Part shown: positions 47,901 to 59,900 of the stretch, one piece after another | Numbering within the stretch: the stretch's first letter is position 1 | Layout of the letters: the number at the start of each line of letters is the position of its first letter | Assembly: GCA_948146395.1 (NCBI GenBank) | Contig: OX411559.1 | Location: forward strand, 32,862,715-32,926,714 | Direction of reading: 5' to 3' | Origin: Fragum whitleyi | Taxonomy: Eukaryota > Mollusca > Bivalvia > Cardiida > Cardiidae | Length of the DNA: 64,000 nt | Notes under the pieces: generated by a model | Databases searched by the model: none | The model's input: only the letters and a program-made list of their open reading frames with translations | What the model was told of the DNA's origin: nothing | Position numbers and translations under genes: made by a program

Positions 47901-50900
47901 CTTATAACAAGGGCGTAATTCCCGTTACGCAATTTACGCAAGTGCGTAAAAGAAATCATCCTCTATTGAAAAATAACGTTGATGAATGATCATAACATCG
48001 AAACTACAGCTTTTCAAGCTGTAGTTACGATGTTTAGATTTTTCACCAGCGCTCAAATCATACAAAGGGAGCGGACAGAGGTTATTCATCTTTTGTCGCA
48101 TTCCACATAATGCCTTTAATACTATGTCGGTCGCCCACTGAGTGCGTATAAATTTCAAAGTCCTTGATACACCTTTGAATAACACTTAAAAGTTCTTGTC
48201 CATAATGAAAAGCCATTTCCCACCAAAGGGTTGTAACTCTGCCAAAGTAAATGGATCATAATCAAAATATCACATGCACATCTTTGCTTGATACTGATCA
48301 CATGAGTAAAGTTTAAATGTAAACCGGTCATTAGTTGCCGAGAAATTGAGCGGACACGAAAAAGCTATACACGGACCGACCGACAAGCTGAATCCCACAT
48401 TCCCGTCACCCTATATTTTTTATTTTAAATATTATTATTATTTTTTTTTTTGGGGGGGGGGGGTAAATACGTGACCCTTTATTCGAAGAGGGAGCATGAA
48501 GGAACTCTGTAGAATAAGCATTTGAAATCGAGATTCGATCCTGCAGGTGTCAACCGTCCCTGTGTTAATCATTTATCATGCAAAAAAGCCCATATTGGCC
48601 TGATATCACCTGACTGATAACGTAAACTGATATCAGGCAGTCTATTTATTGAAAGTCTAATTGCATATTCATGATCTAAACCAGAAACAGTTTTACTTGA
48701 ATTTCTTTAATTTTAAAGATATCGTTAAATTAACCCTTTCCTGTTTTACAAATTTTTGGACCTGTCCAAATTCAAAAGGTTTTGCAGATGAAAATTTAAA
48801 GTGGATTTAATTTGAAAAATAACCATTCAGTAGGGTAGAAAATAGTGTGGAAAAAGAAGAAATTGCTTGTCAGAAGCATTTTTTTCTTTTTTTCACAATA
48901 TTTTCTCAATCATAAAATCACAGGCACGTAAAAAGCAGGGATTAAACAGCAAAGGGTTCAAGCACCGAAGAATGAGTGCGTGATAAAAGGAATACTATGT
49001 TAGTGTCTTGAAATATTGATTTGTCTAGGCTGTGAGAAATTTCTTGACGAAGCTTTGCACCCTGAACCAAATGACTATAGGGACCAGTTTCATCAAATCA
49101 TTTGAGCCGTATCTGTGGGCCAACTTATTTCTGACCCTGGGCGGGTACTGTTGCCCGCAACATCAGAGTTTCTCTCAGAAAGCGGGCTACTAGCTATAGA
49201 CTGGTCCACATATCGTTTATCAGAATAGCATAGAATAGGCTATTCTGATATTCGACAGTGAGACCAGTCTACATCCGACCCGAAAGAGGGCCAGAAATAA
49301 GTTGGCCCTTTGTCTAACTGGTGGCATTCGAAACAGTAATAACAACAATCACTTTACATTGGTATTGATAGATTGGTGGTACGTGACTTTTGTCCTGAAT
49401 ATGTGGTAAGTCATCGGTAAGACAAAATGCGTCTTAAATGTTTTGATGAAACTGGCCCCAGTATTTTAAGACTTCAACATTTTACAAATACAAATGCAAA
49501 TATTTTATTGGTCTAAAATCCAATGATAGGACTGTCACCACGAAAACAAAACAGATCATACAATAAATAAAGATTAGCAAATGACATAAATTAAATGTAG
49601 TAGTGAGTCGCTGTTAAAACAAAATGAACATCAAGGTCCCATCGACATTTGCACAAAAACATATTGGTGAGAAAGTAGCATTAAATCCATAAATGTAGTG
49701 AATAGCATGGCTTAAATAGTCATAAAGAATCACCTTATACAGCTAAAAAAGCACTTACTACTAGACAGCATATTGATTTAGCAACGGATCCTAAATGTAC
49801 ATATACATACATAGAGTCCCTGATTTAGCTTTACAGAAACTTTTCAACCACTTGTATCTTTAACGAGGACCCAAAGCAACACTGTCGCAAGTGCCCATGC
49901 AAATATGGGCACTCACGCCAGTGCCGCTCCAAGCCCTCAACACAAAAATATTAGACATTAGACATTTTATTCTCTATTAGGAAGCCCGAGCGAGAGCCCC
50001 AATTTTAAAACATCCATTAAATACGCTTGACTGTATTATACTGAGTAAATTTTAAGGGGTTCACTTGTTTGCTGGTTTGAATGGAGTTTTACGCCGCTTT
50101 TAACATTATTTCAGTTATATCTCGGTGGCTGGAGTACCTAACAATGGTTTCCTGGTATTTCTCTCACCAGTACAACCATCACATCCTTTCCTAGCCTCCA
50201 CCTGCTACTCACATAGGTCTACGATTATCAACCAATTGGTGGTAGACAAATAGTCGGAAAAGATGAGTGCCGCCGTCGGGGATCGAACCCGGGACCTCTA
50301 GACTTAGAGTCCGACGCGCTACCAACTGCGCTGTGACGGCGGCCCCAAATTTGGAAAAACCCATTAGATACGCTTGCTTGTATCATACAGAGTAAATTTC
50401 TAAGGGGCTCACTTTAGTCTGGCCGCCAGACTCATCTTTGCAGTATTTTTTCAAAGGGAATTAAATGTGTCAGTCATTACATTAATTCCAATTTAGTCCC
50501 CTGTCTCTGAGAAGAAGAGTCGTATTTGTTCAGCACTGATTAATATGAGCTTGGATTAAAGAGACTTGTTATAGAACTACAACAAAACATTTTTTTTGAA
50601 ATTGCTAACAAAAACGACTGAGGCCAGTCTAGGCTCACTTAAACATCGAAATCCTTGCAATCCGGGTACTCTGTGAAATAAATATGTGACCCATCTGGGT
50701 AGGACGTAAAGAGTCAACCCTAGTTAGACTGCGCGATCTGCGCAGTCTGACTAGGGTCGGAACTTTTCAAACTTTGCCTATTTTCTGAATCTAGAATGAT
50801 CAATCTACCTTCCTGTGAAAGAATTTTTAAAATGCGCCCTATGGTTAACCTATGCTGGACCCAATCTCTTTTTTAATTATTTATTTTACAGAGTTCCGAG

Positions 50901-53900
50901 ATTGTTCCTTTATTCGCGTGACGAGTCATAATCATATTATACAGATTTTATATTATAAAGAAAATTGGTTGAAGTAGATGTCAATCGGGGTCAATATTTC
51001 AAAAGATTTAACACAGGAATTTGGATTATCTATTTTAAAGATATGCATATGGGAGTTAATTTATACATATTACATAACATTACATAACATATCATAGCAT
51101 AACAGAACAATATGGAATGGTAACTTCTGTAAATAACTATAGTTATAGTAGAGGCCCAAAATGACCCCTCTAATTCCTACGAAAACGACGTCTGACGTAG
51201 ACGTTTATGTTTTTATCTTTGGACTTCTGGTGCTCGATTGCCTATATCCGATTGAAGTTATAAATATAACTTAGAATGACGTAGTAATTCTTTATCCTAT
51301 CATACACTCCTCAAAACTCCTAAGCGGCAACTTGCCTTTTTGGTCATTTGTTATAAAGGCCGCATTGTATCATCCCGTTTTCGCTTGAATAATTTAGCCA
51401 TTTATGAACTCAACAAGAGAAAAATCAGTGACATAATCCAACAATAACTGTTTTAAAATTAAGCGAAAGTAGGAGTACCCTCGATTTCAAAGTTAACATT
51501 GGTGGGTGGGGTATTTTTGACATTTCTTGTGAGTATAAGGATTATGTAGAAAGTTTTGGCATTTATTATTAATTTTAGAAGTCCACAGGCGTTGTACCAC
51601 CGATATTTGTACATCAGATTGATAGGCTTTGCGTTTTTCAAGTATCGAAAATTTCAAATTTCTCTTAAAGTGTCAATTTTGTGACTTTTGAATTTGAGGG
51701 TACATGCATTAAATTCCGTCTTTAGGGCTTACTGATGCATGATTTTAAAAAACAATTGGATAGGATGATGACTGAATGTCCACTCGCTCAAATGACAAAG
51801 TTCAAATTTCAAAATATAAGCGGAAAATGTGTAAAAAATGGAGAAAGGTAAAGTGGCCACTTAGAACTTTTGGGTAGTGTATATTTTGGATAAGCATGTA
51901 AGACATTTTCGGTTGGGCTCCATCATCTACTCATTGAGCCAATAAATCAGTCCTCCTTTTAGGACGCAGCAACGTTCGCGAAACATTTTTAAAATGATAT
52001 CTCACTTTACACACGTGCAAAGCGGGATAACATTGAAAACGTTCGCAAACCTTTCTGCATTCTGAACGTAGGCCTGGATCGTTATATGCATTTTAGTTGC
52101 GTGCGGGGTAAAATGTGACCCGTCCTTGGAAAAGGGACCATCTAGAGAGTTCAAAAAGTGACAACATACTACTAAATTAACCCTTTCCTGTTTTACAAAA
52201 TTTTGGACCTGTCCAAATTCAAAGGTTTTGCAGACGAAATTTTAAAGTGGATTTAATTTGAAAAATAACCATTCAGTAGGGTAGAAAATAGTTTTCTCAA
52301 TTACAAAAACTTAGGGATGTAAAAACCAGGGATTGGACAGGAAAGGGTTAATAGTAGTTGTTTTACTAATTCTTTTTTGCATTTCTATGTACTTTGCAAA
52401 AGTTTTAATTTCATATGCTGTCTTGCCGACTTAAAATAAAATTTTCCTTACTTACAACACTAGTCAGACTGAACGGACAGCGCTGGCTTACTTGAATCTT
52501 TTTTTTTTTTTTTTTTTTTTTTCGTAATTTGCTTATTTCCTGAATCTGGAATGGTCATTCTATCTGACTGTACTATATTTTTTTTAAAAAGATGCGATCT
52601 TTTGTTGATTTTCGCTGGACCGAATATCTTGTCAAACATTTATTTACGGATTCCCGAAATGGTGCCTTTTCGCGTGACGAGTCACAAATTTGGGGCACTT
52701 ACCTCCATATTGGCTCCTAATGTCAATTTAAAATCGATGTGGTCATTCGAGCAATCGTTGACGGTGACGGGAACATTTGCATCTATGTCACAACTCGGGT
52801 TGCACGATTGTAGCAAAATGTATGATTGAGAAACCTGAAATGTATGTAAAAGGTAAAATTCACCTTCTATAGTTAACAACATCGAGAAATTGACAAGATG
52901 ACTGATTTATGAATGAATTTTGAATGAAATTGAATGAGTGTGGGACGAGTTTTGATTGAAATAAAAGGGAGGTAATACAATAACGCTTATTTTGTTCAAA
53001 TTGAACAAATTAGCGATATTTATTATCCCCTTTAATAAAATATACGTTCTTTTCCGTTTGTGTGTCTCCGTGGACCAATTTAACTCTTTAAAATTCAAAC
53101 TAGCCAATAAAATCGTTGATTAATTTGACCGACATGAAGTAAATGTTATTCGTCTTGAAACGATTTCTTTTTTATTATTTCGGATCGTTTTTTATCGATT
53201 TTAGTGGGTGGTTGGAATAAATGAATGGAACCCTGAGTGAATATTTAAGAATAATTTTGATTTGAATGGGAATCAATTTCTGGATATCGATTACTGTTTT
53301 TGGCGGTATATTTTTTATCATACATTTTTCAGATATTTTTTTAAAATTTTAAAAACCTAATCACACTGTCTTACAAAAGCTGGGCGAAACTGTGGACGAG
53401 TTTTCGTTTCAAATCTATATGAGATGAAACAAAATTTATCTAGACTCGAATAAAACAGGAAATAAATAAATAAATAATTTGAATGGAACGATATTTAAAC
53501 AGATTGTTAGATAAATAAATAAATTGATTGATAAATAGATAAACTCTATTCTACTAAACAAATGCACAAGTGGATAAATTTGAATGATAACAATAATGAT
53601 GATGATAATAATAATTGTAACTACAATGTATATCTTTAAATGAAATCACTTTGTATCATCTTAAAGTCAGATTTTTTTTATTTTCAAGGTTCAAGGTTCA
53701 AATTATAATATGAACTACGCCAATAGCAAAAAATAGTCCCTTTCAACTGTTCAATATTGAATAAGTAGTTATGCAATACCAAATCAATTTAAATGGGATA
53801 TATGAGCAGGTCAAAAGGAAGCTATGTCGATTTTTATCTATTTAAGGTTCATGTAAAGAGTTTAAGACACAATTTTTAGGGCACTTCATTAGCCAAGCAA

Positions 53901-56900
53901 AAAGCACTATGTCCAGGCATATTATATATCAAAATGACGCTATTCGTGAGCACAAGCAGTTAGGCAACATAAGACCGCCATAGCTATAGCGGTATGGCCA
54001 AAACATTGTGGAAAAGGGCCATTTTGTACAGAACAAGCAACTGCACGACGGTTGCATAAAATTGCCCCGTATTTTAACAAAATACAGTCTGAAGTACCAT
54101 CCAGGTATGGCTACAACCGTTGATATAAAAATCAGTCTCAAAAGGCTCTTTTGAAACAACAAATTTCCATTTATGATGTCAACATACTTGTCAAACCGGG
54201 TTGGTCTGTTTTCAAAATAGATGTAAGGTATGGTGCAACATCACACCATAATATTGTGAAATATGTTCTGCGATTTATTTCAAATTATAGTTTTTTTTAA
54301 TTCAATAATCTACAGTATTACTATGTATTTATCATTCTGTGAAATAGAAATTGATGTATTGCTAAACAACCTTACAGGTATATAAACAATAAATGTCTAT
54401 TTATGTTGTGATAACACACCATACCCTAAAAAGATCTACACGATTACAAAATTAGAATGACATATATGACATATGTGTTTATAAAATAAGTCGAAATAAA
54501 TTGCTTGCATAACTACGTTTTGTGGCTGAGTTTTATACCAATGGTTGTAGCACTACCTGGATGGTACTTTAGGCTAGACTTTGTTAAAATATGAGCCAAT
54601 TTTATCCAACAGTCATGCAGTTGCTTGTTCTGTACAAAATGACCCTTTTCCACAATGTTTTGGCTATACCGCTATAGTTATAACAGTCTTATATTTTTCA
54701 ACTGCTTGTGCTCATAAATAGCTTCGTTTTGATATATAATATTCCTGGACATACTGCTTTTTCTTGGCAAATGAATGCCCTTAAAATTGGGTCTCAAGCA
54801 CTTTACATGAACCTTAAGATCACGAGTTTAATAAATTTGATACCGGTATTTTACGTACACAAATTCGATAGTCTTCTGGTTATATGGTCTGAATTTATAC
54901 GATGAATCCATACATCATGGAAATCTATCGAAGAGTTATTCCGCAATATAATATCGTTTCCGCAGATATCGTTGATTGCTCATCGACTCTCAGCTCATTT
55001 GCATAGTTATTGCAAAAGTGTAATATCCCCCGTGCATTACAGTTAGTTTACATCGTGAAATTGGTGAAATTAACATTTATCTAAATAAAAACCATTCTAA
55101 ATCACTCACTCAGCGCTCCGTTCAAAGACTCACTCACATTCCAAACACTCACTCAAACCACTCAAACACGCTCCAAAATGACGCATATATTGACATATTT
55201 GAAGTTATATGAGGGTCTGATTCGATCTTGAAGAAACTGGGAGCTATTTTAGAAGTTGTATGTATCTTTCTATGATTTTGATTCAAATTTAAATTATTCA
55301 AATACTTTCAAAACCAGAATGAGGGACCAATTCGTACAAGAATGGAAATCGAAATTATCAACTATATAAAAAATGATGTATTATATTAATTTTAAGGATG
55401 TCTTTCAATACGAAAACTACCTTGATCTACCTTTAAGTACAAAAACTAAAAAAGAAGTTACACGTTTTCGACTAGGTTCACACTCGTTAGAAATTGAAGT
55501 CGGTAGGCATTTGAATGTTAACAGAAATGACAGAATTTGTAAAAATTGTAATCTTAATTTAGTGGAAACCGAATACCATTTCATTATGATATGTCCGAAA
55601 TATAGAGAGTTACGTCAAAAATATTTTAAAAATACCGCATTTCCTACATTAAACAAATTCTATAGTTTAATGAAATTACAAAATAGAATATCTACTGTTA
55701 ATTTAGCACTATTCATTAAAGATGCATACAACGTTAGAACGTGAAACACTCAAATCACTCTTCATGTAAATCGTAATTTACCGGGATTTCGGATTCTCAC
55801 AGATTTAACTCAAGTAAGTTATATCTTAGAGAGTTCGAAAGCTTATGGAAAACAAATTAGTTTTTTATGGTTGTGCGACCAAGGCATAGTAAATACAGCC
55901 TTGATGTAGCTGTGTTAACGTTGGTTTGGTCGCTCATCAGGAAAACGAATAAATAATTAAAAAAGAAAAAATTCTATCACTATATTCAAAATCGAACTTT
56001 TGATATTGTTTTATTTATTTGTCATCTTTCATTTGTTTATTTGTTTGTCATGTTCCGTATTGTTATTATATTGTGAGACGGCCAAGGGCAATATTGTTGC
56101 CGACATGCCGTATTATGAAATAAAAAAAAATAATAAAAAAAATAATAATAAAAGGAGGTTAGGAATTACGCTAATTTTGTTCATCTTGAACAAAATTAGC
56201 GATATTGGATTTCCTCCCCAGAATTCCACCCGAATCTTGCTACACACACTCATTTACTTTCATTCCGAAATCAATCCAAAATAATTCATGTCGGCAGTTT
56301 TGTTGTTAACAGTAGCAAAAATAATCTGGCAAATTTCACATCCGCGTCGAACCGTGCGTTCATATAATACAGACCTGTAAGGCAGCGGTTTTCGTTGAAT
56401 CGTTGGTAGACCTCAGCCCAATCTGTAGAAGGCCGCACGTGATCACGGACACGTGCATGATTTTAGTGGTGCCAATATCGTAGATCTCCGTGTGGATTGG
56501 TGCCCCAACGTTGGTGACGTCGTACGGAAGGTAGAATGACGTCACTGTGGTAAAATCATTATAATTAATTCAGATGTGAGTTTGATTTTTCAGTTCATTG
56601 AGATATTAAGCTAGAAACCTTATCACAGTGTATGGATCCGCAGAGCGATTTGTGGATTCATACTAAGACGTTTTTTCATACTTCATAAAGACAGTTAAAA
56701 ATAGATGTACCCTCCATATTTCATTTTCAAAAAATAATATCAAGCGGGAGCGCAAGCTTAAGGGATAGTTGTATACTCAATTATTCGAATAGATATGAAT
56801 AAAATATTTTGGACATAAGAATGACATTTTAGAAAAAAATATAAAGAAAGGTTTTTGGTCATATTTGTGGTAAAACTATACTAAATAAGAGATCATGAAG

Positions 56901-59900
56901 AGAGTATTTGTTGATTTCAGAGAGCGTAAGCGTAATACAGTGTGATTCTTTTTCTAGTTTCATACCCCAATGAAATGAACAAATACTATCTTCATATCTT
57001 ATAACTTAATTTCTTGAAGCAAAAATGTGAAGATTTGTCCTTAAATACGTTTTTTTACTACTTTTCTGTGAAAGTTTACATAAAAGCTGTATAATCAAAA
57101 TTGTGTTCATTGAGTAACGAAACCAGTGTTTCCGCCAATCAGAATGCACCAATCTTGGTGAACGCAATTAGAATAAAATTACATATCTGTAAAATGATTG
57201 CTTTGCGTTCTTGAAGGGCTATACCTTTTCATGGAACGTTTGGGAACCCGTACCTTGCTTTGCGCATAAATACAATTCTTAAGGATGATAAACATTTAAG
57301 CCGACTGAATAATGGACTGTTAATATGTAACCCGTCATGCGAAATGAACTATCGGGTAAGTGCGTAAAGTGTCGACCCTCGTCAGACTGCGCGGATTGCG
57401 CAGACTGACTAGGATCGTAACTTTTCACAATGCGGTTATTTTCTTAATCTAGAATGATCAATCTACCTTCCAGTGAAATATTTTTTGAAATGCGTTCTCT
57501 GGTTGACCTTTGCTGGACCCAATTTCTTTTTTTCAAATATTTATTTTACAGAGTTCCAAGATGGTTCCTGTAAGTGCGACCGGTCTCACATATACATTTT
57601 TATGTGTGCAAGATTATCAACATCTTGCTTTCGCGTGATTACCATCGTAAGCGCCATCATGCTTGGGCGTTACCATCATGATCTCTCACCATCGGGACTT
57701 AGATTTGGCGTCCTCCTACTCTTATTGTTACGTTATAAACACTCTTATAATATGACCTACGTCGCGGGAGTGAAATAACCCCGTTGAATATTTTTGATAT
57801 TACAAGGGTGTTATTACACTATTGGAATAACTATGCAACTTAAAGCCAATTGCAATGCTAAAATTACTGCGAAAATGACGTCATATTTTATGAGTATTGT
57901 GACGTCAGTTTTAAACGGCGTTATAAGTTTCGCGGAAAATTGAAATGGTGAATTTCAAAAATGTTGACGATTTTTCGCAAAAATTCGGGTCATATTATAA
58001 ATAGAATATAAAATGTGTGCTCATAAAATACCGAATGTATTAAACTCGTCATCTATAAACAGATAAAAACTCGGCGCAGCCTCGTTTTTATTTGTTTATA
58101 GATGACTCGTTTAATAAATTCGGTATTCCATGACCACTCATTCAATATCCTCTATTTATCTCATGTCATAAAAGTCTTACACTATCGAAAAGAAACATTG
58201 TCTCGACGATCGCTTAAAAATTCACTGAATTACTTAACAGTGGAGCTATTCTGCATATTATTGAAAAGAATTGTACATGAAGTTCAATTGTTGGAAGTAA
58301 GTTTTCTCTAAGAAATATCTGAATTTGAGAATAATCTAAATTAGATGTCGGTTATCGATCACGCAAAAAGGGACCATCTTGAGCCGCAAAAAAATATTTG
58401 AAAAAAATGATCGGTTCCAGTATAGGTCTAACGGAGTTCGCATTTGAAAAAATCTTGTACAGAAAGGTTGAATAATTCTTCTAGATTCAGGAAACCAGCC
58501 AGGCGCAAAAAGTGTCGACCTTTGACAGCCTGCACAATCCATGCAGACTGACTAGGATCGACACTTCAACAGAAAAACAGATAGAGAAGTCTTTCGATCT
58601 TCAGATAAAATTACTTCAGCTATATTTGCGTGAATCCTATGTTGTGGGTACACATTTTCATCGCCTTAACAAGACGATGAAAATGTGTACACACAACACG
58701 TGGTTTCAATGAGAAATAAAGATTAAAGACTGTCATTTAGTCCTCTCATCTGTATCTTTGTTTACGCATTTTACGCACTTTCTGCAAAGTCCCTTTTCGC
58801 CTGACGGAATATATTTACCAAGATCGTCTTGCGTGCAGATGTCCTCATCGTATTTGTGGTCGCAGTCATTATCTAGCAGATCTCCCGGGTAACCGAACAC
58901 TACCGAACATTCCTGAAAGCAAGAGGGTTATGTTGCCACTGTGACGCTCGCCAGAAATTATTTCCTTTTTGTTAATAAAGCAATTTCGTTGAATTCCCTC
59001 AAAAATTGAAGGTATATGAACACTATTTCGTCATAATTGGAATAGCCATAATGAAATTGATGATGACAATAATAATCCTAGCATCATTCGTGACTTTCCT
59101 TAATTCTATCAAAGAGGGGTTCGGTCGGCACCACACCAATGTTCTCTTATAGGAGCCAAGTAAATTTCGCTGCAAAAAAATGTGAAAATTCTTAAGGTCT
59201 TTCAAAGAATTTAATGTCTATAACCATAGAATAAAAACAATATCTAAAGTTCATTTAACATGTTATTTGTATTTTCTTTAGATTCCGAAAGTGTTTTGTA
59301 GCGCTATATAAAAACAATTTTGACAAATTTGTCGGCTCAAACTTGCACCTAGACCATTCTTGGGACCGCGATCTATAACGCCATAAAAGGAATAATTGAA
59401 AAAGAGATTGTTCAAATAGAGAGATTGCCTCACTTCAATATTCTTTCCGTAGTTAGGAAGAATAATTATTCTGGGTTCGGAAAATAAGACAAGTGCGAAG
59501 AAGTTTCGATCCTAGTCAGTCTGTTCAATCGGCACAGCCCGACTAGGGTCTTAACTTCAAGCACTACAAAGCCGATACATTTTACTCAACGGGACATATA
59601 TTTAACTCTTTACCTCGTTTTCAACTGTGTTGATGTTTCCAAGCATGGCAATATTGTCCGCCATATAAACATGGCCGCCGGCATCACTGCCCTGTAACCG
59701 AACAAATCCCTGAACAGTTTGATGTCCAACTTTAGCATCAGACCTTTCTACATTATCGCCCGGGAAAGTCCCAGAGGACGACCCAGAGGACACGGGATGT
59801 ACATTAAGAGCAGCGCTAGCACTTGTTGAAGCGGAGACGTAAAGATCTGGAGATGTGCTGAAAAATCCGGGATAAGCGTAAAAATAGTTCTCACTTGACC

